Source: Chryseobacterium sp. (GTDB taxonomy: Bacteria; Bacteroidota; Bacteroidia; Flavobacteriales; Weeksellaceae). Taken from it: a stretch of 61,889 nt of DNA. Positions within the stretch are counted from its first letter, which is position 1. Each line of letters starts with the position of its first letter. The stretch covers positions 1-61,889 of the forward strand of contig JAITMC010000041.1 in the NCBI GenBank assembly GCA_031277615.1, given 5' to 3'. A program made the position numbers and the translations under genes. This document shows positions 8,079 to 16,789 of the stretch, in pieces. The notes beneath the pieces are model-generated. The model did not search any database. It saw only the letters and a list, made by a program, of their open reading frames with translations, and was not told the DNA's origin.

Positions 8079-8651
8079 ATGAAAAAGCCGTTGACTGGTT
8101 TGATATTGTTTTTCTTTATTCCTGTTTGCGGACAAAAGCTTCAGGACAGTCTGAGAATGTATTATCAGGATTCATTGATCATCAGTAAAAATTTTAAAGA
8201 AGGAACAGTCTTCAATACGCTTACCGTGAAAGTAATCAATCCCTGTAATTCTGAAAAAGAGAGATTTGACGGTCCTGTAACCATGATCAGTGCTGTTATT
8301 AAAAATAAAAATTACAGTGATCATATCGTTTACAATTACCCTGATGCCCAATCGGGTCTTATTAATTTAAAGCCGGATCATATTGCGGTTTACTCTATCC
8401 GGAAACATCAGGCCGTTTTCATCCCTTTTACGTATTGCGGGAACTGGGATAATGACACAAAAGTTTCCTGCATAATTCTGTATAACCATAAAAAGTATCT
8501 CTATCATATCAGCTATTATTGCGGTGAGGACGGCAAATGCAAAGTCAATGAAAATCTGGACATTACCTTGAAAGATCTGCCTTCACTGCTAAAATCGAAG
8601 GTTATGAAAGATCTGGAAACCCAATATCATGACTCCAGTGATTTTTACTGA
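8079..8651 (+). CDS. secreted protein of unknown function (190 aa)
   Basis: The start at 8079 (third ATG of a cluster, with 8049 as the alternative) gives an ideal signal peptide MKKPLTGLILFFFIPVCGQ. The mature protein has four cysteines in CxNWDNDTKVSC and YYCGEDGKC, likely disulfides. A 38-base gap separates it from the next lipoprotein gene, so the two probably form an operon. Family not recognised. Confidence 0.7.
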   Translation: MKKPLTGLILFFFIPVCGQKLQDSLRMYYQDSLIISKNFKEGTVFNTLTVKVINPCNSEKERFDGPVTMISAVIKNKNYSDHIVYNYPDAQSGLINLKPDHIAVYSIRKHQAVFIPFTYCGNWDNDTKVSCIILYNHKKYLYHISYYCGEDGKCKVNENLDITLKDLPSLLKSKVMKDLETQYHDSSDFY

Positions 8652-8689
8652 TCACCCCGGTTAAACATAAAAAATACAAACTTACTGCC

Positions 8690-9169
8690 ATGAAAAAAAT
8701 GATCTTCTTACTGTTGATTTCAATTATTTTTATGAGATGCGGAACCCCTGTTTCCCAGCGGAATCATGTGCAGCATAAAACGGCCAGGAAAGATACCCTC
8801 ATTCCTTTAAATGATACGTTAGCACTGCATTACGCTTCCTATAACAGCGATATGAAATTATGGTACAATCTCTCTGTTATTAAGAATAAGAAACCTGTAA
8901 AAATAGATCAGGGGAATGAATATAAAGGTACCGGAAGTGAACTCTTTGCTTCCTTGTCTCCCAATGCAGATTATGTAGTTGTGGACGCCATCATCAAAGG
9001 ATACGTGCATGAAAGTGACCGGGACAGTACCCTGCATGAAAATTATACATGCGCCATTATTGATCTGAAAAAGACAAAAATAATCCATCACATGCAGCAG
9101 GACTGCGACGGATCATGGAACAAAAATAACCAGTGGGTTTCCTCTGAAGGGAAAATAGTTTTTGAGTAG
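8690..9169 (+). CDS. lipoprotein of unknown function (159 aa)
   Basis: Signal peptide MKKMIFLLLISIIFMRC with lipobox FMRC. The mature part is beta-rich, ending in a pair of cysteines (YTCAIIDLKK...QQDC) that may form a disulfide. It follows the secreted protein at 8079 in the same direction after 38 bases, so both are probably co-transcribed. No recognisable function. Confidence 0.72.
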   Translation: MKKMIFLLLISIIFMRCGTPVSQRNHVQHKTARKDTLIPLNDTLALHYASYNSDMKLWYNLSVIKNKKPVKIDQGNEYKGTGSELFASLSPNADYVVVDAIIKGYVHESDRDSTLHENYTCAIIDLKKTKIIHHMQQDCDGSWNKNNQWVSSEGKIVFE

Positions 9170-9240
9170 AAGAATGAGCATCAAACCACATGAATGATTC
9201 GGTACGGCAGTTAGGTGGACTACGATAGAGGTAAAATTAT

Positions 9241-9260
9241 CAAAGTCAGGAGACCTTTCA
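9241..9260. repeat. dispersed palindrome, CAAAGTC type
   Basis: CAAAGTCAGGAGACCTTTC, a slightly degraded copy of the repeat that carries the insertion sequence further on (12404-12419 plus 13669-13690). Just upstream, GTGGACTACGATAGAGGT (9213-9231) recalls the GGTGGACTaaAGTCCACC palindrome at 28893. Confidence 0.55.
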
Positions 9261-9288
9261 GAACAGAACCATACAAGCGTCAGATTAT

Positions 9289-9755
9289 TTGTACAATATA
9301 ATCCCCGATATAATGCATCAAGTATATATTAACAATCATGAAATAAGTATACAAAAGGTCAATTATATGCAAATTGATTTTGGCAAACTAAATCCGAATA
9401 TTGATTATAAGACTTATAACATTTTGATCAGTCTTGATGATTTCATCACTAAGATAAAACCGAAGTATCATTCTTTTCTGGAAGAATACCGTGAAGATGA
9501 TGAGAGAGATAACGATTTCACCCCAATGTATGAAGGAGCAGACAATTACCCGGATTTTGATCTGTTTATGAATCTGGAAAGTGAAAAAAAATCCAGATTA
9601 TAAGCGGTTATTTCATATTTGAAATACTAAACGAATTTATAGAGGACTACAGCACCAACAATAAAGAAATATATTTACTTAAGAATATAGAGGCTATTAT
9701 CATCAATCATGATACTGTTATATTGAAAGGTCAATCGATGTTTATTGCAGAGTAA
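9289..9755 (+). pseudogene. gene apparently frameshifted in an A8 tract
   Basis: The first frame runs from 9289 to the TAA at 9601-9603 (104 residues, acidic and helical, ending MNLESEKKSRL). The next frame stays open across the same point and continues ISGYFIFEILNEFIEDYSTN...KGQSMFIAE to TAA 9753-9755. The switch point coincides with eight adenines at 9584-9591. A single base loss or gain there would restore one protein of about 155 residues. The second part has normal coding character (TTTGAAATACTAAACGAATTT...), so I read this as one small gene that is frameshifted, phase-variable or affected by a sequencing error. The family is unknown; the next gene starts 102 bases on. Confidence 0.6.
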
Positions 9756-9857
9756 TCGCTATGATATGGCAAAATGAAATATGAAATTATCATAAAGCTA
9801 CCCCCTATTAAAAGATATTTCCCGCTAGAATTAAAAAAAATTTAATCATATACAACA

Positions 9858-10553
9858 ATGGAAGATATATACCTATACAAAGATGAATATAACAATGACT
9901 GCCAATTTCTCAGGAGAAAGTATTATGAATATGTATCTGCTTTAATTACAGATTTTTTTGAGGAACCATTACCCGATAATGATTTTCATACTCATTTTCT
10001 GAATGCATTAAATACCCTTGAAAATTACGATGACGTTTATCATATAACAACCGAAATGCCTTTTTATTGGGCCATCTGCATCATTGAAAACAGACGGACT
10101 AATCATCATTTGATAAAGGATAAAACCAATGAAGATTATGGTAAGTGGCATGCTAAATACCGTACAGCCAATGATCTTGTTACGTTTATTATAGAAGGAA
10201 TAAATGAAGAAACCTATATTTTCAACGACAGTGAAGGAGGTAAAAGTCTGTTTTTAAGAGGAAAATATTATGAATTTGTCTGCAGTACGGTTACCGATTT
10301 TTTAGGAAAACCTCTTGAAAATAATTGGATTAACAATACACTTATTACCCGTTTAAATGCTTTACCTGCCAGTGGCCAGTATAAAAACATCCGCCAGTTT
10401 ATCAATAAACAACCTTATTGGGCCTTGTCGATCGCAGAAAATAAAGAAACAACAAATGTTTTGAATCCTGACCAATTAAAAGCATATACAAAGTTTCTTG
10501 AAGAGTTTTATAAAAATAATGGAATCAGTTCTTTTGTTATTCCACAGCATTAA
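9858..10553 (+). CDS. protein with an internal duplication (231 aa)
   Basis: Two homologous halves are visible: residues about 16-100 (RKYYEYVSALITDFFEEPLP...PFYWAICIIENRRTNHHL) and 128-215 (GKYYEFVCSTVTDFLGKPLE...QPYWALSIAENKETTNVL). Each ends in a P-x-x-YWA-(I/L)-x-I-x-EN motif. No signal peptide, so cytosolic. It follows the frameshifted gene in the same direction; both look like members of small accessory (possibly immunity) protein families. Function not known. Confidence 0.72.
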   Translation: MEDIYLYKDEYNNDCQFLRRKYYEYVSALITDFFEEPLPDNDFHTHFLNALNTLENYDDVYHITTEMPFYWAICIIENRRTNHHLIKDKTNEDYGKWHAKYRTANDLVTFIIEGINEETYIFNDSEGGKSLFLRGKYYEFVCSTVTDFLGKPLENNWINNTLITRLNALPASGQYKNIRQFINKQPYWALSIAENKETTNVLNPDQLKAYTKFLEEFYKNNGISSFVIPQH

Positions 10554-10600
10554 TAAACAACTTTAATATAGAAATACCTTTACTTTGATCCTCCATCCTT

Positions 10601-11011
10601 TCAATACGGAACCATATGCATAACCAGAGTAATTTTCAGTGCATTATCATTACCCCATATTTCAGTACGTTTCAGGATCAGGCTGTCTTTGGTTGATTTT
10701 TGTACCTTCAGCTCCATTTGCCTGTTCGGTTCTTTTTCAGACCGGAAAGTCAGGATTCCATCTTTTAAAGTATAGGTACATACGGTGGATTCGCCATAGC
10801 TGCTAATGGTCATCTTGGTACCGGAGTCAAAATTCAGATCATCAAAAAGTGTAAAGTCTTTATTGCGCTCCTGCTTGGCTGTGCCTTTTTTATCTTCAGT
10901 GGTTATCACCTGCTTCATCATACGCCATTTTTTACTTTGGGATCCGTTATTCTGAGGATTAAGATAGCTGAATACGACCAGAATTATTGAAAAAAGTGCT
11001 GCTGATTTCAT
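10601..11011 (-). CDS. small exported protein, possibly lipocalin-like
   Basis: The ATG at 11011 (MKSAALFSIILVVFSYLNPQ) gives a signal peptide; an extra MH could be included from 11017. The mature part carries WRMMKQVITTEDKKG near the start, then YTLKDGILTFRSE and MELKVQKSTKDSLILKRT. This is the order of elements seen in bacteroidotal lipocalin-like stress lipoproteins (a W near the N-terminus, then beta hairpins), but there is no lipobox and the resemblance is weak. Confidence 0.6.
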   Translation of the reverse strand: MKSAALFSIILVVFSYLNPQNNGSQSKKWRMMKQVITTEDKKGTAKQERNKDFTLFDDLNFDSGTKMTISSYGESTVCTYTLKDGILTFRSEKEPNRQMELKVQKSTKDSLILKRTEIWGNDNALKITLVMHMVPY

Positions 11012-11164
11012 ATGCATTTTGTGTCATTGATCAGATACAGCTGCCTGGAACACCTCCGGTACTCTTTTGGCCACTGCCTGAAAGATTTAAACAATACAAC
11101 AGTCTAATATACAAAAATTTATGCTTAATTTTATGCTCATCACACTGACTCTGATTTTACAATA

Positions 11165-11680
11165 ATGAAATTTTTTTTATACATCATCATGCTCTGCCTG
11201 TCTTTCACGGTTTTGGGGCAGTCCAAAAAAGACTTAAGTCCGTTATTATTCAACGAACCTATTGATTCTTTTATCGGAAACACCGAAAAAGTGCATAAGG
11301 GATTGATGTTTGATGAGCCTGATATGGTTTCTTACGGCGTTGATGAAAATAAACAGTTCGTCTTCACTCATTATCTGCCGGAGCATATTGAATTTCTGTC
11401 TTACCGGGGAATATACAGCGGGTTTGCATTCAGGATCCTGGATTATAAAAATCAGGAAGAAATCCGATCTTTCCTGCACGAGAAATATAATCTGAAAATA
11501 GTGGACCGATCAGCCATTTCCACAGTATATAAATATACCGGTGATTCTTTTGAAATTGAGCTGTCTGCTATCACAGAAAATCAGTTTACGAAAGGGATGA
11601 AAGGCTACCTGTCTGTAAAGACCATTACCTTCATTCAAAATTATAATGTCCTGGACAGGAAATATTCCGGAAAGCGGTAG
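11165..11680 (+). CDS. secreted protein of unknown function (171 aa)
   Basis: Signal peptide MKFFLYIIMLCLSFTVLGQ with an A/G-x-Q type cleavage site usual in this group. The mature sequence has mixed strands and helices (IRSFLHEKYNLKIVDRSAISTVYKYTGDSFEIELS), reminiscent of small periplasmic alpha/beta proteins. No motif recognised. It is divergent from 10601-11011 and shares a 150-bp intergenic region with it. Confidence 0.7.
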   Translation: MKFFLYIIMLCLSFTVLGQSKKDLSPLLFNEPIDSFIGNTEKVHKGLMFDEPDMVSYGVDENKQFVFTHYLPEHIEFLSYRGIYSGFAFRILDYKNQEEIRSFLHEKYNLKIVDRSAISTVYKYTGDSFEIELSAITENQFTKGMKGYLSVKTITFIQNYNVLDRKYSGKR

Positions 11681-11849
11681 TCTGTGAAATACAGTACAGG
11701 TATTTTCGGAATCGGACTTTGAGATCAGATTTTATTCTCTAAAATTTCTCAACTTCGTAAATTTTACTACCAACAAAAAAAATTTGAAAAAACTTATTCC
11801 AGCCTCCTAATCTTTACTGTCATAAAATCATCATCATTAAAATTTCCCG

Positions 11850-11857
11850 TATCTTTG
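11850..11857 (+). promoter_or_regulatory. promoter -7 box (TATCTTTG)
   Basis: TATCTTTG matches TAnnTTTG and ends 19 bases before the ATG of the acetyltransferase gene at 11877. No clear -33 TTG was found. Confidence 0.5.
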
Positions 11858-11876
11858 TACTCCCCAACAAACAAAT

Positions 11877-12329
11877 ATGGAAATCATCCAATACACAAGA
11901 ATTTTCAGGGAAGACTGCATCGAAATCTTCAGGAGTAATATGCCTAAGTTTTTTGCTCCGGAAGAATTGCCGCTTTTTGAAAGCTTTTTAGATCAGTATA
12001 CTGAAGAGAACTATTTCGTAGTTAAAACAGAGGGCAAGGTCATAGGCTGTGGCGGAGTTTTTTTAGATGAAAAGAGCAACAGGGCGGGATTATCCTGGGG
12101 AATGGTTCACGCTGCCTATCATGGAAAAGGAATAGGAAAAATCTTTACCCAATACCGGATTGATTTATTAAAAAAGATCTACCCTGCCCTGCCCTACACT
12201 ATTGAAACTTCACAGCATACCGCCGGGTTTTATCAAAAGAACGGCTTCAGAACGGTAGAGATTGTACCGGATGGTTTCAGCACAGGAATTGATAAATACA
12301 TCATGATCATGGACGCCATTGAGTCATGA
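11877..12329 (+). CDS. GNAT family N-acetyltransferase
   Basis: Acetyl-CoA-dependent N-acetyltransferase of the GNAT fold, 150 residues. Strand beta4 and the pyrophosphate-binding loop are clear: LSWGMVHAAYHGKGIGKIF (Q/R/H-G-K-G-I-G variant of QxxGxG/A), and YQKNGFRTVEIVPDGFSTG is the usual C-terminal motif (FYxKxGF). The N-terminal half (FREDCIEIFRSNMPKFF) binds acceptor. Substrate cannot be inferred. Single gene with its own promoter box, followed by a dispersed palindrome. Confidence 0.88.
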   Translation: MEIIQYTRIFREDCIEIFRSNMPKFFAPEELPLFESFLDQYTEENYFVVKTEGKVIGCGGVFLDEKSNRAGLSWGMVHAAYHGKGIGKIFTQYRIDLLKKIYPALPYTIETSQHTAGFYQKNGFRTVEIVPDGFSTGIDKYIMIMDAIES

Positions 12330-12354
12330 TTTACTGCTCTCCGAAGTCCCTGCT

Positions 12355-12378
12355 CTCCGAAGCCTCCCGACTTCGGAG
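12355..12378. repeat. dispersed palindrome, CTCCGAAGTC type
   Basis: Arms CTCCGAAGCC/GACTTCGGAG (one mismatch), loop TCCC, preceded by a partial copy (GCTCTCCGAAGTCC, 12336-12349). Confidence 0.8.
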
Positions 12379-12419
12379 TCGATTTAAGAGTTTTTATGTC
12401 TTACTCAAAGTCAGGAGAC

Positions 12420-13668
12420 CAAGACTGTAAGGAACTTTTTTATCCTCCTGAAAAATCAATTATTTTTGAAGGGTCTCCTCCACAATGGATGACAATTCTC
12501 TCTAATATCTCGTTTTGTAACTCCTGACAAAATGAGATTTTTGGTATTTTGTAACCTTTGAGTTTATTAAGCTTAATGTAAACCAATAATAAAATTGAGG
12601 CGATTAAAATAGCATAGGTCATCACCTTAACTCCATTCCATTGTCTTGAAAAGAAATGTTTAAAATTTATTTCCTGCTTTATAAAACGAAAAAACTGTTC
12701 GATTTTCCAGCGATTCTTATATATTGATGCAATACTTTGTTCACTGAATTCGTCAGGTAAATTACTCAAAAATAAAATCTTTTCATTATTATCTTTTAAT
12801 ATACCTTCTACCAATCTGAATGTCACAGGAATTTTTCGGGTGTGGCTGAAAAGATGTACTTTTTTAGCATTTAATAATTGAATACCATCATCTTCATAAT
12901 TCAAAATTATTTCTTTAGTATCCTTTGCTGCAACAAATTTTGAGTTCTTATAAATTCTGGTTACAAAATATTGCTGATTTTCTGAAAGTTTCATCATCAC
13001 ATTTCTGTTCTTCATTCCTCTGTCAAAAACAGCAACATCATTTTTACTGCAGGCATGCTGCTCTAAAATATCACCCAGAGCTAAATCTTCGCTGATCATT
13101 TTTTGCTCCTGGTGAAAGTTAATCCTAAAAGGCAAACCCGAAAAACCAACAGTAAATTTCAAACTCATTTTTCCTTGAGTATTATCCTTTGTCTTAGCTC
13201 CGTTTTGCATACCGAATTTTAATAATTCTGATGACAAACTCGTTATTGTGGAGTCATAGATACTGAATTTTACCGCTTCTTTTTCACTGAATAGCGGACT
13301 GAACTTTTCTACACATTTTTCATAAATCTGTTCAAAAAAGCGAACATCAACTTTCCCAATTCTCTCTGCTATACTACTATGAGAAACTTTTTTGCCTTTC
13401 TCTATATTTCCGAGTTTTTGAAAAATTATATTCTCATAGAAACTTTCAAAAACACGTGAACTGGATCGGTTTTCGTTTAAAACTCCAAAAATAAGAAGCT
13501 TAAAAAGCTCTTTACCATGAAGCTTTTTTACGTTCCAATCTACCGCTGTTTCTTTTGTCAGAAACTCTAAATCATCATCGCTGATATAATTAATGATGTC
13601 AAAAACTTTTACCTTGCCTGCCAAACTTTTTTATAAAGATAAGGCTTTTAAAGTTCCTTACAGCTTTG
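12420..13668 (-). mobile_element. IS4-family insertion sequence, complete (1249 bp)
   Basis: Terminal inverted repeats are CAAGACTGTAAGGAACTTT at 12420-12438 and its complement with two changes (CAAAGCTGTAAGGAACTTT) at 13650-13668. A 10-bp direct repeat, GTCAGGAGAC, flanks the element at 12410-12419 and 13669-13678, the duplication length typical of IS4. Removing the element and one copy restores CAAAGTCAGGAGACTTTGCGTAGCGG, a dispersed repeat seen elsewhere in the window. The single transposase frame is intact, so the element may be active and recent. Confidence 0.93.
12440..13624 (-). CDS. IS4-family DDE transposase
   Basis: 394 residues, a normal IS4 length. RNase H-fold aspartates appear in FSIYDSTITS and VAVFDRGMKN. 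The diagnostic Y-(2)-R-(3)-E-(6)-K signature is YKNRWKIEQFFRFIK near the C-terminus, supplying the catalytic Glu. The N-terminus (KLHGKELFKLLIFGVLNENRSSSRVFES) is the DUF4372-like DNA-binding region common in bacteroidotal members. It performs cut-and-paste transposition of the element and fills nearly all of it, with the stop codon 20 bases from the left end. Confidence 0.95.
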   Translation of the reverse strand: MAGKVKVFDIINYISDDDLEFLTKETAVDWNVKKLHGKELFKLLIFGVLNENRSSSRVFESFYENIIFQKLGNIEKGKKVSHSSIAERIGKVDVRFFEQIYEKCVEKFSPLFSEKEAVKFSIYDSTITSLSSELLKFGMQNGAKTKDNTQGKMSLKFTVGFSGLPFRINFHQEQKMISEDLALGDILEQHACSKNDVAVFDRGMKNRNVMMKLSENQQYFVTRIYKNSKFVAAKDTKEIILNYEDDGIQLLNAKKVHLFSHTRKIPVTFRLVEGILKDNNEKILFLSNLPDEFSEQSIASIYKNRWKIEQFFRFIKQEINFKHFFSRQWNGVKVMTYAILIASILLLVYIKLNKLKGYKIPKISFCQELQNEILERIVIHCGGDPSKIIDFSGG

Positions 13669-13876
13669 GTCAGGAGACTTTGCGTAGCGGATCCAAAATG
13701 ATCCTTTTGCGTAATTAGACCTTTTATTCCAACTCAAAATCCCATGCTCCACCGTAAAACCGCTTCCCCACGAAAACCTGTATTTAATCATATTTTTTAT
13801 ACTCTAAAACACTGTCGGGATCTTCCTGAGATGATCTTTTTTGCTTATTTTTACATAAAATAAATAAAAATAACGT

Positions 13877-14362
13877 ATGAAAAGAATTGTATTAGCGGGG
13901 CTGATAATTATGGGCGGGCTTCTGACGGTAAAAGCACAGTGTAAAACCGTATCTTCACTCACAGAAAATTTTGATGCATGGAAAGACATCAACAAATGCT
14001 GGACAGCCCAGGCAGGAAAAGCAATGCTTTATGCCGGTGATAAGAAAGTCATATTTTATTCGATGAACAATCCCGGAGAAAATATGTACCTGTTTACCCC
14101 AAAAATTAAAGCCGGAAGCTATACCCTTACCCTGGATGTTTCTGATAACGGAGGCGAAACCACACTGGAAATTTTCTCAACAGACAATACCTCCAATGTC
14201 AAATCATATGTTTCCATAGCTAAGCCATCCAAGATTACCGGCGATAAAAAAACATTGACGATCAATATAAAAAAAGACACCCATCTGGGACTGAAAGTCT
14301 TACTGAACGGGGTACACCAGGCAGTTTATGTGGATAATTTTTCCCTGCAGCCTAAAAAATAA
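13877..14362 (+). CDS. secreted beta-sandwich protein (161 aa)
   Basis: Signal peptide MKRIVLAGLIIMGGLLTVKAQ. The mature domain reads like a carbohydrate-binding or choice-of-anchor jelly roll: SLTENFDAWKDINKCWTAQ at the start, YLFTPKIKAGSYTLTLDVSD in the middle and AVYVDNFSLQPK at the end. That is the pattern of domains normally fused to large secreted enzymes or T9SS cargo, here free-standing. No sorting domain. A cell-surface or glycan-binding role is an inference. Confidence 0.7.
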   Translation: MKRIVLAGLIIMGGLLTVKAQCKTVSSLTENFDAWKDINKCWTAQAGKAMLYAGDKKVIFYSMNNPGENMYLFTPKIKAGSYTLTLDVSDNGGETTLEIFSTDNTSNVKSYVSIAKPSKITGDKKTLTINIKKDTHLGLKVLLNGVHQAVYVDNFSLQPKK

Positions 14363-14389
14363 GTGAGGCTTGATGCTGGGTGATGGAAG

Positions 14390-14425
14390 AGGGGTGCTAT
14401 GAAAGCCACCCCTATCACTTTTTAC
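14390..14425 (+). terminator. probable terminator after 13877-14362
   Basis: AGGGGTG (14390-14396) pairs with CACCCCT (14407-14413), followed by ATCACTTTTTACC. The T-run is interrupted. Confidence 0.5.
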
Positions 14426-14518
14426 CTTTTTAAGGTAATTCTGACTGATAACAACTGTAATGAATGGTAACCGGTCGTAACTTCCAGCATCCCTCATCCA
14501 GCTTCCAGCCCCCAACCC

Positions 14519-16477
14519 TCACTCCCTAAAACTCCTTTCAAGCTTATTTTCAGCAAACGGAACTACCACTAGCGGATATTGCTCCGTTTCAATATGGCTT
14601 TTATCCAGGCCGAAGTTGATATAGTCTTTCACAGAGAGATAGCGCAGGTTGTAGTAGCCTTTCATTACAAAATTCTTCCAGAACGGCATTCTGTTGTCGT
14701 ACGAAAGGAAACTATCCATAATCATAAATTTAAAATCACCGATCTGATTCTGTTGATAAGCCTGTTCCAGAGAGTCTTCAACATCTACTTCATGATTTTC
14801 GATCATGTCTTTAACGACCTGCTTAAAATAGTACCCAATTCTCGGATCTTCGCGAAAGCCCAGATCAAACTGAATATAGTAGACATCATTTCTGATAATC
14901 GTTTCTACAGAATATTTTTGTGCATAAGGCTCATCCAGGATATTGACATGCACAAACCAATAGATGTCCGCCCGTTTCGGAAGACTGAATTTCAGGATCG
15001 AATCCATCACTGTTTTTTCAATTCTTTTTTTAGAATCAGAAGTTGTGAGATAAACCAGGTTGGTGGCATATTTCGGGAGCTTTTCGTCTGTACTCAGTTT
15101 TGCAAGCAGCGGAAGGTAATCTGAAAGCTTTACAAAAGACTGTATGTCTGATTTGATCTTTCTCCCTCTCCACCACATATACATCACCGTAAACAATGAT
15201 AAACCGAGTAAAAGGGTGATCCAGCCGCCTTCTTCCACTTTTTGCAGGTTGGCAGCTAAGAAACTTAATTCGATGGCTAAAAAGATCCCTGTAATGATGA
15301 TATTCAGCATAAACGGAATCCTTTTTATACGAAGGTAAGCGTTGATCAGAATAGTACTCATCAGCATAGTGAGTGTAACACTGAGGCCAAACGCCGCTTC
15401 CATTTTGGTGCTTTCCTTAAAATAGAGAACCATTCCTACACATCCGCACATCAGAAACCAGTTAATGGCCGGAATATAAAGCTGACCTTTCACATTGCTT
15501 GGAAAAAGAACCATGTGCTTGGGCCATATATTTAAGCGTATCGCCTCATTAATCAGCGTAAAGCAGCCGCTGATGAGTGCCTGGGAAGCAATAATCGTTG
15601 CCATGGTGGCAATACATAGTGCAAGCCAGAAAATCGATTTCGGAACAATATGATAAAAAGGACTTAAACTTCCCACTTCTTCTCCCACATGATTCAGAAG
15701 CCAGGTCGTCTGACCTGCGTAGCAAAGGATAAGAGCTATTTTGATGAAGATCCAGGTAAACCGGATATTATTCCTTCCACAGTGCCCCATATCGCTGTAT
15801 AAAGCCTCTGCCCCGGTCGTACATAAAAAGATACTTCCCAGGAACCAGAATCCTTTAGGTTCATTCACCAGCATCTGATAGGCATAATAGGGATTCAGCG
15901 CTTTAAAAACCGTCCAGTTATCCCCTATTGCCATCACCCCGATGATCCCTATGAATCCGAACCAGATGATCATTGCCGGACCAAAGATCTTTCCTATCTT
16001 ATCAGTCCCGAATTGCTGAAACAAAAACAGCAATACCAGAATTCCGACAATAACGGGAACGGTATCCAGGCCGGGAACGACTACCTTAACCCCTTCTACA
16101 GCTGAGGAAACGGAAATAGGTGGTGTAATGATTCCATCCGCGATCAGAAAGGCTCCGCCAGCCATTGCAATAAACACCAGCCATTTGCCGCTAAACCGCC
16201 GTACCAGAGCATAAAGGGAAAATATTCCGCCCTCCCCGTTATTGTCCGCCTGCAAGGTAATGATCACATATTTGATGGTAGTCTGGAAAACCAGTGTCCA
16301 GAAAATACAGCTTAAACTGCCGAGTGCAATCACTTCTGTAATGATCTTGTTGTGAAAAACAGCATTCAGTGTATATAACGGTGAAGTACCGATATCACCA
16401 AACACAATCCCTATTGCAATCAACGATCCTGCAAGGGTGATTTTCTTATGAAAATCTGAGTTGCTCTGTCCGGACAT
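14519..16477 (-). CDS. kup: KUP-family potassium uptake protein
   Basis: Proton-coupled K+ importer of the inner membrane, 652 residues (family about 620-650). The N-terminal signature KKITLAGSLIAIGIVFGDIGTSPLYT is diagnostic, followed by about twelve membrane segments including GGAFLIADGIITPPISVSSAVEGV and PKGFWFLGSIFLCTTGAEALYSDMGHCG. The last ~200 residues are the cytosolic C-terminal domain. It stands alone, starting after an AT-rich 157-bp leader and ending next to the terminator hairpin at 14390. Role: potassium supply and osmotic or pH adaptation. Confidence 0.95.
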   Translation of the reverse strand: MSGQSNSDFHKKITLAGSLIAIGIVFGDIGTSPLYTLNAVFHNKIITEVIALGSLSCIFWTLVFQTTIKYVIITLQADNNGEGGIFSLYALVRRFSGKWLVFIAMAGGAFLIADGIITPPISVSSAVEGVKVVVPGLDTVPVIVGILVLLFLFQQFGTDKIGKIFGPAMIIWFGFIGIIGVMAIGDNWTVFKALNPYYAYQMLVNEPKGFWFLGSIFLCTTGAEALYSDMGHCGRNNIRFTWIFIKIALILCYAGQTTWLLNHVGEEVGSLSPFYHIVPKSIFWLALCIATMATIIASQALISGCFTLINEAIRLNIWPKHMVLFPSNVKGQLYIPAINWFLMCGCVGMVLYFKESTKMEAAFGLSVTLTMLMSTILINAYLRIKRIPFMLNIIITGIFLAIELSFLAANLQKVEEGGWITLLLGLSLFTVMYMWWRGRKIKSDIQSFVKLSDYLPLLAKLSTDEKLPKYATNLVYLTTSDSKKRIEKTVMDSILKFSLPKRADIYWFVHVNILDEPYAQKYSVETIIRNDVYYIQFDLGFREDPRIGYYFKQVVKDMIENHEVDVEDSLEQAYQQNQIGDFKFMIMDSFLSYDNRMPFWKNFVMKGYYNLRYLSVKDYINFGLDKSHIETEQYPLVVVPFAENKLERSFRE

Positions 16478-16645
16478 AAGCCTTAAATTTTTCCTGCAAA
16501 TTAATTCAAATTCTCTATTGAAATAATAATTAATTTACATTTTCAATCATTTAAATGGAAATATTCATAAATTAAAATAAATTAATTTATGTTTTTAATA
16601 GAAATATTCAAATTATTGTTTAAAATTAATGAAATCATATCTGCT

Positions 16646-16669
16646 CTCCGAAGTCGGGAGACTTCGGAG
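16646..16669. repeat. dispersed palindrome, CTCCGAAGTC type
   Basis: Perfect arms CTCCGAAGTC/GACTTCGGAG, loop GGGA. Confidence 0.85.
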
Positions 16670-16695
16670 TATTCCTAAAGGAATTATCTAAAGAC

Positions 16696-16763
16696 TCAAA
16701 GTCGGGAGCCTTTGCGTAGCGGGCTTTGCGTAGCGGGGAGACCTTGCATAGTGAAGTAGCGGA
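16696..16763. repeat. clustered CAAAGTC/CTTTGCGTAGCGG repeats
   Basis: One full copy and two partial copies of the second repeat family in tandem (GCGTAGCGG at 16714, 16727; decayed CATAGTGAAGTAGCGG at 16748). Confidence 0.7.
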
Positions 16764-16789
16764 ACACTTACAATACAAATCGTAATTCC

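Larger units (their letters stand above)
16478..16789. other. 312-bp intergenic region with dispersed repeats
   Basis: Between the kup start and the yddG end. Contains the CTCCGAAGTC palindrome (16646-16669) and a run of the second repeat (16696-16763: CAAAGTCGGGAGCCTTTGCGTAGCGG followed by CTTTGCGTAGCGG and a decayed third unit). A very AT-rich stretch at 16500-16630 holds the kup promoter region. No gene. Confidence 0.6.

Noticed and set aside
14579-15124. 181-codon plus frame
   Set aside because: Antisense of the Kup C-terminal domain coding sequence.
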